Counted from the stretch's first letter, positions 51,498 through 60,828 are shown. The stretch: 64,000 bases of DNA from an uncultured Clostridia bacterium (GCA_944349375.1 CALVMV010000003.1:62001-126000), one strand, 5' to 3'. Notes: generated by a model not told the origin, from the sequence alone. Made by a program: numbers and translations.

Positions 51498-52724
51498 TTA
51501 CTTTTCAAAAGACAAGTATATTTCGTTGTTTTTTTTGAAAATTTCATTTGTGAGCAACATAAAGTTAAAATATCTTGTGTTATCAGCAAACATATATCTT
51601 GAACCATTGTGAACAATAAAAATGCGTTTCCACCTTTGATTTCGGTATAAAGAGGCTTCTTTAAGCTCTTTAAAATTCTCATTAATTTGTTCACCATTTT
51701 CAAATTTTTTTATTATAGAATTTCTAATTTTTAGCCATTCTTTTTCACTTTCTTCATCATAACCATTTTTTTGCCACTTTTCCCATATATTTCTTGGCAA
51801 AGAGCGATTAAAAAACTCGTCAAATTTATAATTTGTAGTTTTTACCTGTAAATCAAAAATTTGAAACATTTTTTGTTGGCTAATTTCAAAAAAATCGTTC
51901 ATTTCTAAACTGTTTTTTATACAATATTTCTTATCTCCATAATTAAAATATAGCTTTCTTTGCTCTTTTGGTAACAAATTAATTTCGGTTTCAAAATTTA
52001 TACAAGCAAACGATGAAAAATCAAGCCCATCTACATTTGCAAAATTAAATTTAGCATTTTTACAATAATAGTTAAAATAAGCTTTGTCTTGATTAAATAG
52101 GTTTTTGATTTCTACACATTCATTACTCTTTTTAAAAAAATAATACCCTCTTGGCAATGGCAAATTTAATTCAATTTTAACCTTGCTACAATGCTTTTCC
52201 AAATTAATTAAATTGATTATAAAATTTCTACCATTACATAAAAATTCTTTAATTTCAAAAGAGTTCCCATTTTCAGAATACTTTTTATAATTATAATAAG
52301 GGAGATATGAAAACTCAACTTCCTTATTATTTATTGCGAGAAATTGTTTGTTGTATTTTATTTTGTATGATGAATGAGCCGAATAATTTATGTTTAAGGC
52401 ATCTAAAGAATAGTATAAACTTTCACTTATTTCATCTGGCAAAAACAAAAAAGTTTGTGGTAATTTGTTAATTTTTGTTTTTTTAATTAAGGGCTTTTGT
52501 GTCAAAACTAAATTAAAGCCTACTCTTTTTTTTGCTTTTTTAAAAGCATGAAAAAAAATTTTATCAAGTGGCTTCTTGTAAATAAAAACAGGCAAAGAAG
52601 TGTCTATACCAACGACTTTTAACAATTCTAAATCAATTTGCTCGTTTTCTAAATTAGGAGCATGATATTTAATTTTGTTATAAATTAACTGTTCAATTTT
52701 TGCAATATATTCTTTCTTATTCAT
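51498..52724 (-). CDS. Uncharacterised 408-aa protein
   Basis: Not recognised. The N-terminal half is basic; the middle has repeated hydrophobic strands (CSKVKIELNLPLPRGYYFF, CINFETEINLLPKEQRKLYFNYG) like a beta-sandwich domain, and the C-terminus (about 300-408) is helical with aromatic residues and ends YMFADNTRYFNFMLL. No signal peptide. The ATG at 52724 lacks a Shine-Dalgarno site; AATAAT ends six bases before it, so it may be a third leaderless gene. It follows rnpB and its terminator. Confidence 0.7.
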   Translation of the reverse strand: MNKKEYIAKIEQLIYNKIKYHAPNLENEQIDLELLKVVGIDTSLPVFIYKKPLDKIFFHAFKKAKKRVGFNLVLTQKPLIKKTKINKLPQTFLFLPDEISESLYYSLDALNINYSAHSSYKIKYNKQFLAINNKEVEFSYLPYYNYKKYSENGNSFEIKEFLCNGRNFIINLINLEKHCSKVKIELNLPLPRGYYFFKKSNECVEIKNLFNQDKAYFNYYCKNAKFNFANVDGLDFSSFACINFETEINLLPKEQRKLYFNYGDKKYCIKNSLEMNDFFEISQQKMFQIFDLQVKTTNYKFDEFFNRSLPRNIWEKWQKNGYDEESEKEWLKIRNSIIKKFENGEQINENFKELKEASLYRNQRWKRIFIVHNGSRYMFADNTRYFNFMLLTNEIFKKNNEIYLSFEK

Positions 52725-52758
52725 GCTTTTATTATTGACATTATTTTGCCCTATAAAC

Positions 52759-52778
52759 AAAAAAAGTGGCAAAGCCAC
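52759..52778 (-). terminator. rnpB terminator
   Basis: GTGGC (52766-52770) pairs with GCCAC (52774-52778), three-base loop, then seven T on the minus strand. Confidence 0.85.
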
Positions 52779-52782
52779 AAAT

Positions 52783-53103
52783 CAGTTATGCTATAAGCCG
52801 AGTTCTGTATTTGACAATCATCTATCTAGTTTTATAGTTGCCTATAAAATCAAGCGGCTAAAAGGACACGAGAGAACAAGCGTATTTGTCCTTCTCCTTG
52901 CATCAGGTGGGGTTTACAGAGCAAAAATTGTCTCCAATTTTTCGGTAGTCTCTTACACTACCTTTCCATCCTTACCGAGAAGCTCGGCGGTTTATTTCTG
53001 TTGCACTTTCCTTAGGGTCGCCCCCACAGGCCGTTAGCCTGCACCTCTGTTCTCTAGATGCTCGGACTTTCCTCATTTTGCAATGCGATTGTCTGCATAA
53101 CTG
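52783..53103 (-). ncRNA. rnpB: RNase P RNA (M1-type)
   Basis: About 321 bases. The ends CAGTTATGC and GCATAACTG (52783-52791) pair as P1. Universally conserved parts are readable on the minus strand: GAGGAAAGTCCGAGC near the 5' end, GGCTAACGGCCTG, ACAGAA with its partner, AACCCCACC, and ACAGAACTCGGCTTATAG near the 3' end. This is the catalytic RNA that matures tRNA 5' ends. A consensus promoter and a hairpin terminator frame it. I did not decide between class A and B by folding; the P-stem pattern suggests class A. Confidence 0.96.
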
Positions 53104-53112
53104 ACAAAAACG

Positions 53113-53141
53113 ATTATAAATCTTTAATGTATTTTTGTCAA
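53113..53141 (-). promoter_or_regulatory. rnpB promoter
   Basis: Perfect TTGACA (53136-53141) and TATAAT (53113-53118) on the minus strand, 17 bases apart, about 10 bases before the RNA 5' end. Confidence 0.9.
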
Positions 53142-53155
53142 TAAATAAAATTGTA

Positions 53156-53184
53156 TTGACAAAAAAATAATGTTTGGTTATAAT
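53156..53184 (+). promoter_or_regulatory. Leaderless-type promoter of the two-gene cassette
   Basis: Perfect TTGACA (53156-53161) and TATAAT (53179-53184), 17 bases apart. Six bases later lies ATG at 53191, so the transcript should begin at the start codon. Confidence 0.8.
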
Positions 53185-53190
53185 TTAGAT

Positions 53191-53574
53191 ATGATGAATA
53201 GAAAAAGTAAGCTTTTAATAGATACAGAAGAGGCTAAAAAATTATTTTTAGCCACCTCTTTTTCATTGCAAGAGTTAAAAAAAGTAGATAAAGACCTAAA
53301 AACTAAAATAGAACAAGGATATGTTGCTGGAGGATATGATATTCTAAATGTAATTGACAAACTAAGAAGCTTTTCAACAACATTTGATATTAGTTTTTAC
53401 AAAGAAATGTTTATAAAATATCTTGAAAAAGTGGTTTTAGAATTTATTATAAAACTACTTGAAGACAAAAAAGATTTAATAAAAAAATACTTTACCGAAG
53501 AAGAAATAAAACAAATTAATAATATTTTACTTGTAAAAAAAGAGAAAGAAAGGATTGACTTTGATCATGTATAA
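53191..53574 (+). CDS. Uncharacterised helical 127-aa protein, leaderless gene
   Basis: Not recognised. Small, helical and rich in K, E, L and D; no signal peptide. ATG codons at 53191 and 53194; no Shine-Dalgarno, and the -10 box ends at 53184. The next gene overlaps its last bases, so the two are a translationally coupled pair. The cassette is divergent from rnpB. Its size and pairing recall toxin-antitoxin or anti-phage modules, but no motif supports either. Confidence 0.7.
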   Translation: MMNRKSKLLIDTEEAKKLFLATSFSLQELKKVDKDLKTKIEQGYVAGGYDILNVIDKLRSFSTTFDISFYKEMFIKYLEKVVLEFIIKLLEDKKDLIKKYFTEEEIKQINNILLVKKEKERIDFDHV

Positions 53575-54025
53575 TAACATTCCTTATAAAAATATTGATG
53601 GGAAAAAATTTGTTGATTTTGAAAATTTAAATTATTCCCCCACTAAAGAAAATGCAGAAACATTTATTTCTATAATGATCATTCATCCATACCAATTAAC
53701 GGAAAAAAATGTTAAAGACTTCTTTAAATTGATAAAACAAGTTTATAAATTATATCCAGATTTTCAAATAAGATTTTTTGATTGGTTAAAAGTAAAAAAA
53801 ATGTTAGATACTTATGGGTTTAAATATGATAGAAAATTTGTAAATGATAAAATAGTTTCAAATTTAAATTATGTTTATCAAGCCTTGAAGAATGGAAAGA
53901 AAAATCTTTTGACAAGTGAAGAAGAAATTTATTTAGAGTTTTTGGAATCTTTTAAAGAAAATGCAGACGGTAATGCAGAAAAAATATTAAAAAAGTTAGA
54001 TTATTTTTGCGAAAAAGAAAAATAA
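53567..54025 (+). CDS. Uncharacterised 152-aa partner protein
   Basis: Not recognised. Helical, aromatic-rich (FFKLIKQVYKLYPDFQIRFFDWLKVKK), no signal peptide. The ATG at 53567 overlaps the previous stop by eight bases; TTG codons at 53555 and 53561 in the same frame are alternatives, the second better spaced from GAAAGGA. Ends in a shared bidirectional terminator. Function unknown. Confidence 0.68.
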   Translation: MYNNIPYKNIDGKKFVDFENLNYSPTKENAETFISIMIIHPYQLTEKNVKDFFKLIKQVYKLYPDFQIRFFDWLKVKKMLDTYGFKYDRKFVNDKIVSNLNYVYQALKNGKKNLLTSEEEIYLEFLESFKENADGNAEKILKKLDYFCEKEK

Positions 54026-54051
54026 AAGCACTATAAATTAGTGCTTTTTTA
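54024..54051. terminator. Bidirectional terminator
   Basis: AAAAGCACTA (54024-54033) pairs with TAGTGCTTTT (54039-54048), T runs on both sides. It ends the two-gene cassette and the DisA-like gene. Confidence 0.8.
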
Positions 54052-55422
54052 TTACCCTACTGTAAACAATGTTTTTATTTTACCATTCTTTTTATCACTA
54101 TATAGTGCTGTTAAGTTGCCATCTTGTGAAATTTTTATTGCTACTCCATATTTTGCTAATGTTTGTGTTGCAGCTAGTCTTCCACCGCCTTCGCTTCCCG
54201 CTTCAATTTTGATAATCGCACCAATAGCAATTATATTTCCATCACTATCTATGACAGTTGCTCCATCCATGCTTACAAGCTCTTGTCTAAGTTTTCTGCT
54301 TAACTCCTGAAAAGGTCTGTTGGCAATAATCTTTCTTAAAGCTTGAGCCTTATAACATTTTTCTTGTTGTAAAAACACATTGTAAGGCACTTTATAAGTT
54401 TTTTCAATAGAAGTAAGATTTTGATAATTGTATAATTTATTTGCTTCTTCAAGTTCTTGTTCTTTTTTAATTTCAAAATATTTTTCCATTATTATATCGT
54501 GTGCATCAATATGAGTAAGTGCTTGTTCTACTGTATCCTTATTTAAATAAACTATGCAACCACCAGTATATGCAAAAGAAGTATCTAGTGCAGTAAAATA
54601 GATTGATCTTCTTATGTCTTTTAAAGAATAAGTACCTCTGCTAAGCAATAATTGTATAACTTCATCATGAGAAAAGACATTCCAAACACCATTTCTTTTT
54701 GCAAACAGAAGTGTTCTATTTTTAAAAATTAAAAAATCACCATTTAAGGTCAATACTAACCCTATTCTTTTTTCGTTGCAATATTTTGCGATTGCTTCAT
54801 ACTTATAAGGAGAAACAGTTGTAGATATCCTTTTACTACTCATTTGAATATATCCATTTAGTATGCCATTTTTATCAAATTCAACAGCAGATAGTTCTCC
54901 ATCAGTTAAAAGTAAAAAGAAATCTTTAGGCATAACATCAGAATAATAAATATTATTATCTTGAGAAGTTAAATCTAAGGATTGATTTATAATTGAACAT
55001 ATTGATATTCTTTTCCCTTCATAAGTTCTTGTTGCTAACTTTTCTAATTCGCTTAAAATCCCTAGCATAACTGAAACAGTTTCTTCTTGTTCACATAAAC
55101 TTCTACATATAGATTTCTCTATGGCGTGTGATTGTAAAATTGAAACATAGTTTAAATCTTGTAAATTTAGCTGAGAAATTGTATTAAGTTCAGATAATAT
55201 AGATTTGATTAATTCTATCTCAAAAGGTTGAAAAGCTTGTCCTCTTTTTAAAACAAGGCGATATTCATCTTGTTTTGAAGGCTTTAAAAGTAATGAGTTT
55301 TTTTTGCCAAGTGCAACTTCGCTATCTCTAGCAGAAGATTCTTCTTCTCCTTCTAGATATGAGCCAGTAAATAAGGGCAATACTAATTTTTGAAGTAAGT
55401 TGTAAAATTCTGTTTTTTCCAT
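54052..55422 (-). CDS. Protein with divergent DisA-type diadenylate cyclase domain
   Basis: 456 residues. The C-terminal part (about 375-450) reads like a DAC domain: LRQELVSMDGATVIDSDGNI holds the DGA motif, followed by GAIIKIEAGSEGGGRLAAT, where canonical enzymes have GTRHRAA, and YGVAIKISQDGNL. DGA is present but the RHR motif appears as G-R-L. The N-terminal 370 residues are an unassigned, possibly sensory region with helical part about 310-345. Canonical members make c-di-AMP from two ATP; activity here is uncertain. It follows sigK on the same strand and has its own promoter. Confidence 0.7.
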   Translation of the reverse strand: MEKTEFYNLLQKLVLPLFTGSYLEGEEESSARDSEVALGKKNSLLLKPSKQDEYRLVLKRGQAFQPFEIELIKSILSELNTISQLNLQDLNYVSILQSHAIEKSICRSLCEQEETVSVMLGILSELEKLATRTYEGKRISICSIINQSLDLTSQDNNIYYSDVMPKDFFLLLTDGELSAVEFDKNGILNGYIQMSSKRISTTVSPYKYEAIAKYCNEKRIGLVLTLNGDFLIFKNRTLLFAKRNGVWNVFSHDEVIQLLLSRGTYSLKDIRRSIYFTALDTSFAYTGGCIVYLNKDTVEQALTHIDAHDIIMEKYFEIKKEQELEEANKLYNYQNLTSIEKTYKVPYNVFLQQEKCYKAQALRKIIANRPFQELSRKLRQELVSMDGATVIDSDGNIIAIGAIIKIEAGSEGGGRLAATQTLAKYGVAIKISQDGNLTALYSDKKNGKIKTLFTVG

Positions 55423-55443
55423 ATCACCCTCCTTTATTTTTTC

Positions 55444-55473
55444 ATTATAAATCTTTTATCAAAATTTTTTCAA
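55444..55473 (-). promoter_or_regulatory. Promoter of the DisA-like gene
   Basis: TTGAAA (55468-55473) and TATAAT (55444-55449) on the minus strand, 18 bases apart, about 21 bases before the start codon. Confidence 0.65.
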
Positions 55474-55500
55474 GCAAATTTAACGATTTTTTTTATTTTT

Positions 55501-56205
55501 TCATAAATATTTTTCATCTTTAGGCATTTTATTTTTAATGATTGCAAGAGCCCTGCTTTCAATTCTAGAAACATAAGAGCGAGAAATTCCTAATTTATCT
55601 GCAACTTCTTTTTGTGTTAAACAGTCTTTACCATTCAGACCAAAACGGAGAACTAGAATTTCTCTTTCTCTAATATCAAGACATTTTTCTGCTATTTCTT
55701 GAACTTGTTTCATAAAACAATTTCTGTCCACTTCTTCAAAAACTTCATCACTTTCTGGATCGCAAATGACTTCAAATAATTCTAATTCATCTCCTTTACT
55801 ATTGCCTGGTAAAATTGTGTTATATGATATTGTGCAGTTGTGTTTTTTTGATGCTCTTATAGCCATTAAAATTTCATTTTCTATACATCTTGATGCATAA
55901 GTTCCAAGTTGAACTTTTTTGTCAGATTTAAAAGTGTCGATTGCTTTTATTAAACCTATAGTTCCAATAGATATCAAATCATCAACTTCCAAAGCTCCAG
56001 TAAATTTTTTTACAATATGTGATACAAGTCGTAAGTTGTGAGTTATAAGCTTATCTCTCGCCTCTTTGCTCCCTTTTGCGAGCTCATCTAAGAGTTTTTG
56101 TTCATCTTCTTTTGATAATGGTTTAGGGAACCCTTGAACAGAGCCGACAAAATAAGTAAAGTTGGAAATTTTTCCAACCACAGTGATTAAACTTTCATAA
56201 AACAT
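55501..56205 (-). CDS. sigK: Late mother-cell sporulation sigma factor SigK
   Basis: 234 residues. It carries an N-terminal pro-like segment (1-20, hydrophobic) then FPKPLSKEDEQKLLDEL, NLRLVSHIVKKF, DDLISIGTIGLIKAIDTF (region 2) and the region 4 helix GISRSYVSRIESRA, matching sigma-K better than sigma-E, F or G. It is a continuous frame, with no skin-type interruption. SpoIVB at the other end of the window is the trigger for its activation in known spore formers. Upstream, GAGAGGG precedes the ATG; no housekeeping promoter is visible. Confidence 0.92.
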   Translation of the reverse strand: MFYESLITVVGKISNFTYFVGSVQGFPKPLSKEDEQKLLDELAKGSKEARDKLITHNLRLVSHIVKKFTGALEVDDLISIGTIGLIKAIDTFKSDKKVQLGTYASRCIENEILMAIRASKKHNCTISYNTILPGNSKGDELELFEVICDPESDEVFEEVDRNCFMKQVQEIAEKCLDIREREILVLRFGLNGKDCLTQKEVADKLGISRSYVSRIESRALAIIKNKMPKDEKYL

Positions 56206-56234
56206 ATATATTACCCTCTCAATTTATAGTAATG

Positions 56235-56241
56235 ATATATG
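56235..56241 (-). promoter_or_regulatory. Possible sigma-E-like -10 element before sigK
   Basis: CATATAT on the minus strand, one mismatch from the CATACAnT pattern of sigma-E, about 30 bases before the sigK start. No clear -35 partner was found at 14-15 bases, so this is weak. Confidence 0.25.
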
Positions 56242-56270
56242 TTGAAAGTTGTCGAATTTTGCTTGTCTAT

Positions 56271-56302
56271 AAAAAAAAGACTTGAAATTTTATCAAGTCT
56301 TT
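56271..56302 (-). terminator. ftsY terminator
   Basis: AAAGACTTGA (56276-56285) pairs with TCAAGTCTTT (56293-56302), followed by eight T on the minus strand. It ends the plsX-rnc-smc-ftsY run and isolates sigK. Confidence 0.85.
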
Positions 56303-56306
56303 ACAT

Positions 56307-57203
56307 TTAGAATAAATTATCTATGAAATCATCGCTATTAAATTCTTCAATATCATTTTCGCTTTCCCCTACACCAACGAAAACTACAGGTAAAGCCAAA
56401 TCTTTTTCTATAGCAATAATTACACCACCTTTTGCAGTTCCATCAAGTTTGGTTAAAATTATACCATCTATTTTAACAAATTCGTTGAAAGCAGAGATTT
56501 GAGAAAGAGCATTTTGTCCAGTTGTTGCATCTAAAACTATAAAAGTATATTTATTAGCCTCAGGATATTCTCTATTTATAACCCTATTTATTTTTCTTAA
56601 TTCTTCCATTAAATTTGTTTTAGTATGAAGCCTGCCTGCTGTGTCAACCAACACTACATCTGTTTTTTTAGCTTTAGCACTTGCTATACCATCAAAAACA
56701 ACACTAGCTGCATCAGCTCCTTCAGATTGTTTTACTATCTTAGTTTTGGTTCGTAAAGCCCACTCATTTAGCTGATTTGATGCGGCAGCTCTAAAAGTGT
56801 CGCCAGCAACCAATAATACTTCTTTTTTCTTATCTTTAAAATATTTTGATAATTTACCTATTGTAGTAGTCTTTCCAACCCCATTGACTCCGATGATAGT
56901 TATAATAGCTGGATACTCAATGTTAATTTGGTTTAAAGAAGAAAATTCTTCTTTAAGTATCCTTTTTAACTCGTTTTTAACATCTTCAGCTGTTCTAATT
57001 TTATTTTTTCTAGCACTTAGTCTTAAATTTTCTACAATGTCAATACTAGTTTTTACACCCACATCACAAGAAATTAATATATCTGTAAGTTCATCATAAA
57101 AATCATCATCGATTTCTCCATGACTAAGTAAAGCATCAATTTTTCTAGCTATGGCTTCTCTAGTTTTTTTAAGAGCGTTGCCAATTTTTTTAAATAGTCC
57201 CAT
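56307..57203 (-). CDS. ftsY: Signal recognition particle receptor FtsY
   Basis: 298 residues: only the NG domain, without a long acidic A domain. GVNGVGKTTTIGKLSKYF (G1), DTFRAAASNQLNEWA, VDTAGRLHTK (G3) and TKLDGTAKGG (G4/G5) are present. Docks SRP-ribosome complexes at the membrane. Follows smc by 40 bases, as in Bacillus. Confidence 0.97.
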   Translation of the reverse strand: MGLFKKIGNALKKTREAIARKIDALLSHGEIDDDFYDELTDILISCDVGVKTSIDIVENLRLSARKNKIRTAEDVKNELKRILKEEFSSLNQINIEYPAIITIIGVNGVGKTTTIGKLSKYFKDKKKEVLLVAGDTFRAAASNQLNEWALRTKTKIVKQSEGADAASVVFDGIASAKAKKTDVVLVDTAGRLHTKTNLMEELRKINRVINREYPEANKYTFIVLDATTGQNALSQISAFNEFVKIDGIILTKLDGTAKGGVIIAIEKDLALPVVFVGVGESENDIEEFNSDDFIDNLF

Positions 57204-57243
57204 AAAAACTCCTAATTAAATTTAGATCGTCTATTTCTTTAAT

Positions 57244-60200
57244 TTAATTTTCTTGTGCATGTCGGATAGCATCAGAAAGTTGAACAGACACAATCTTAGA
57301 TACTCCTTTTTCTTCCATTGTAACCCCAAATAATGCTTTAGCATATTCCATTGTTGGCTTTTTGTGTGTAATAAGAATAAATTGTGTTTCATTAGAAAGC
57401 TTTTTCAAATATTTATCAACAATTTCAACATTTGAATCATCTAAAGCAGCCTCAACTTCATCGAAAAGGCAGAAAGGCAAAGGCTTAATTCTCAAAATGG
57501 CAAAGATAACTGCCATAGCTGTTAAAGATTTTTCTCCACCAGAAAGCAAAGTCATGTTTTGTATTTTTTTACCTGGTGGTTGAGCAAAAATTTCTACACC
57601 ACTTTCTAGTGGGTCATTTTCATCACAAAGAGCAAGTTTTGCTGTTCCCCCACCAAACAATTCTTTGAATGTTATTTTAAAACTTTCATTAATCTTATTA
57701 AGTTCATTATTAAATTTTTCAATCATTATGCCAGAAAGGTCTTTTATAATTTTGTTTAAGTCATCTTGTGCCTTTTCGAGGTCTTGTGCTTGAGTATTTA
57801 AGTCTTCATATCTTTCATAGAGAGCTTTGCAGTCTTCAATTGCGTTTACATTTACATAACCAAGAGCATTAATAGACTTTTTAAGTTTTGAAATTTCTGG
57901 CATGGCTTCATTTATATCGAACTCAGCTCTTCTTAAATCTTGACAAGTAGCATAAGTTAACGAATATTCTTCATATATTCGCTCTTGCATAGCTTCAAGT
58001 TCGCTATCAACTTTAGATAGATTCATTTCTTCCCTGAACTTTTTGTCATGTAAACGGGATAATTCATCCATCAGAGCTGTTTTTTGATTGTCTAATTCTT
58101 TAATTTTGTCATTAATTTCTTGTTTATTTTGTTCAATCTCTGTTCTTTTATTTATATTAAGCTCTAATTCTTGCTTTTTAGCTGAAGAAGGAGCCGAAGC
58201 AAGTTTTTCTTTTATTATTTCTTCAGAATCAGCAATGAATTTTGTATTTGAGTTGAGTTGTTCATCTATTTGAGAAATTAAGGATAAAAGTCTTCCTTCT
58301 TCATTTTCAAGTCTAATTTTTTCTTCTTTTGCATTAGAAAGTTTAGTTCTTTTTTGTGCCATTTCAACCTTAATAGTTAAGATGTTGTCATTGATTTTAT
58401 CCCTTTCTTTTCGCAAGTATTCAAATTTTTCTCTTTTTTCTCTTACAATTTCATCAGCATCTTCTTTGTTGCCAGACAATGCACTTTCAAGTTTTTCAGC
58501 TTTTGTGAGTTCTTCTTCAATTAAAGCCAATTTGTTTTTAACAGTTTGACTCTCCATTTCACTAACTTGCAAGTTATCAGCAGTTTCCAAAAGGTAATTC
58601 TCAAATTGTTCAAGTTTTTCCTTATCTTTAGCTATTTCAATTTCAAATTGACCGATTTGAGCTTGTTTTTCTTTTAATAATTGTTTATTTTTTTCATATT
58701 CGGCTGACTTAGTTTGATATTCTTTTGCTATTTGCTCTAAACGAATATTAAATTTAACTATGTCATCGCCAAGAGTTTCAATTTCTCTTTCTCTTCCCAT
58801 AATATTAGAAGATTCAGCTTTTTTGCTTCCACCGGTAAGAGAACCTTGAGGGTTTACAACATCGCCATCTAAAGTTACAATTCTAAAAGCATAACCACTA
58901 GACTTTGCAATTTCAACTGCCACTTGTAAATTGTCGGCAATAACAGTAGAACCTAAAAGATTGCTTACTACATTATCTATTGATTTATCATAATCTACAA
59001 GTTCGCTAGCAATTCCATAGATACCTGATTTGCCATTAATGTATTTTTTATCTAAATCCCTTCTTTTCATTGAAGAAATTGGTAAAAAGGTTGCTCTTCC
59101 AAAAGAATTTTCTTTTAAGAATTTAATTAAATATTTAGCATCATCTTCATTGTGAGTTACTATATTTTGTACTGCTCCTCCAAGGGCAACTTCTATAGCT
59201 GTTTCAAACTTTTGAGGAACTTTAATCAAAGATGCGATAACACCTACGATTTTTGATTTAATATTTGCATTTTTGTCGCTTTCTTTAAGCAATTTTTTTA
59301 TAGAATAGGCATAACCATCATATTCATTTTGTAGGTCTGTTAATAATTTTTTTCTATTTTCAAAAACTTTTATTTGTGTAGTTAAATTAGCTTTTTCATT
59401 TTCAAGTTCTCGCAATTTTCTTTCTGCAACAAAATCAATACTAGCTAAATTTTTAACATCTTCTTTCAAAGAGATTATATTTTTTTCTTTCTCTGCCAAT
59501 GCTTTTTTAGCACTTTCAGTAATTTTTTTATTTTCATCTTGTTTTGTAGATAATCCACCTAAATCAGATTGCAAATTTTTAAGACTTTCTGTTAATAAGG
59601 CTTTTTCAGCTTTCAATTTAGAAACATTGCTTTTTATGTCAGAAAGAGAGCCAAGAGTTTCAATGATTTTTTGTTGATTAGCTCCGGCTTCATCTTCGCT
59701 TATTGTTAATTCATTTGCTAAAGAAGAATAAGTAGAAGAAAGTTCATCAAAAGATTTTTCCATAATGCTAAGTTCATTTTCCAAAACATTTATACTTTCT
59801 TCAATTTGTTTTTTGCTTTCTTGACAAGCTTGTAAAGCTGTCATACTATTAGTTTTGTCTAAATTTAATCTATCGTTCTCTTTATATGTAAAATTAATTC
59901 TTTCTCTAACAAGTTTGGTTTCCCCCTCTTGTTTTTCCAAACTAACAGTTAAATCTAAAATTTTTTGATTTATAGAAGCCAAACTTTTATCAAAGTTTTC
60001 AATACTTTCCATAGCACTGGTGTATTGTTCATTAGTTTTATCTAAATCAGTTTGTCTTATATCTATTTGTTTATTTACGGCATCAAGCTTTAAATTTATT
60101 TGCTCTTTAAGATTGTTAGAATTTTCATATTGATAAATATAAGCATTAACCTCTAAATCTTTAAGCTGTCCTTTATATTCAAGGTATTTTTTAGCATTTT

Positions 60201-60828
60201 CAGCTTGTTTTTTTAAAGGCCCCATTTGTCTTTCAATCTCGGCAAGAATATCTTTAACTCTAGTTAAATTGTCAGTTGTCCTTTCTAATTTTCTTTCAGC
60301 TTCTTTTTTGTCATTTTTATATTTTGAAATACCTGCAGCATCCTCAAACATAGCACGACGGCTTTCAGGTTTAGCATCAACAAGCTCTGTTACTTTACCC
60401 TGACTAACTACAGAATATCCATTTTTACCAAGACCGCTATTATAAAGCAAATTGGTAATATCTCTTAAATGGCAAGTGTTTCGGTTAATTAAATATTCGC
60501 TTTCTCCAGAACGATAAAGTTTTCTAGTTATAGCGAGTTCATCATAATCAAAATTGAAAAAGCGATTGGAGTTATCAAATGTCAAAGTTACTTCGCAGTA
60601 AGATAAACTTTTTCTTTTTTCTGTTCCGTTAAAAATAACATCTTGCATGCTATCACCACGCAAAGTTTTAGGACTTTGTTCACCTAAAACCCACCTAATA
60701 GCATCAGAAACATTACTTTTCCCACAACCATTAGGTCCAACGATAGCAGTAAAATTGTCATTAAATTCTATAATTGTTCTGTCTGCAAATGATTTAAAAC
60801 CAATCATTTCAATCTTTTTAAAAATCAT
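57244..60828 (-). CDS. smc: Chromosome partition protein SMC
   Basis: 1194 residues. Walker A GPNGCGKSNVSDAIRW near 32-47; hinge near 520-640 with IEVALGGAVQNIVTHNEDDA; two long coiled coils; C-signature LLSGGEKSLTA and Walker B FCLFDEVEAALDD near the end. Condenses and segregates DNA with ScpAB. Between rnc and ftsY as in Bacillus. Confidence 0.98.
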   Translation of the reverse strand: MIFKKIEMIGFKSFADRTIIEFNDNFTAIVGPNGCGKSNVSDAIRWVLGEQSPKTLRGDSMQDVIFNGTEKRKSLSYCEVTLTFDNSNRFFNFDYDELAITRKLYRSGESEYLINRNTCHLRDITNLLYNSGLGKNGYSVVSQGKVTELVDAKPESRRAMFEDAAGISKYKNDKKEAERKLERTTDNLTRVKDILAEIERQMGPLKKQAENAKKYLEYKGQLKDLEVNAYIYQYENSNNLKEQINLKLDAVNKQIDIRQTDLDKTNEQYTSAMESIENFDKSLASINQKILDLTVSLEKQEGETKLVRERINFTYKENDRLNLDKTNSMTALQACQESKKQIEESINVLENELSIMEKSFDELSSTYSSLANELTISEDEAGANQQKIIETLGSLSDIKSNVSKLKAEKALLTESLKNLQSDLGGLSTKQDENKKITESAKKALAEKEKNIISLKEDVKNLASIDFVAERKLRELENEKANLTTQIKVFENRKKLLTDLQNEYDGYAYSIKKLLKESDKNANIKSKIVGVIASLIKVPQKFETAIEVALGGAVQNIVTHNEDDAKYLIKFLKENSFGRATFLPISSMKRRDLDKKYINGKSGIYGIASELVDYDKSIDNVVSNLLGSTVIADNLQVAVEIAKSSGYAFRIVTLDGDVVNPQGSLTGGSKKAESSNIMGREREIETLGDDIVKFNIRLEQIAKEYQTKSAEYEKNKQLLKEKQAQIGQFEIEIAKDKEKLEQFENYLLETADNLQVSEMESQTVKNKLALIEEELTKAEKLESALSGNKEDADEIVREKREKFEYLRKERDKINDNILTIKVEMAQKRTKLSNAKEEKIRLENEEGRLLSLISQIDEQLNSNTKFIADSEEIIKEKLASAPSSAKKQELELNINKRTEIEQNKQEINDKIKELDNQKTALMDELSRLHDKKFREEMNLSKVDSELEAMQERIYEEYSLTYATCQDLRRAEFDINEAMPEISKLKKSINALGYVNVNAIEDCKALYERYEDLNTQAQDLEKAQDDLNKIIKDLSGIMIEKFNNELNKINESFKITFKELFGGGTAKLALCDENDPLESGVEIFAQPPGKKIQNMTLLSGGEKSLTAMAVIFAILRIKPLPFCLFDEVEAALDDSNVEIVDKYLKKLSNETQFILITHKKPTMEYAKALFGVTMEEKGVSKIVSVQLSDAIRHAQEN

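Noticed and set aside
55501-56205. skin-like element or frameshift in sigK
   Set aside because: The frame is continuous from pro-region to region 4.
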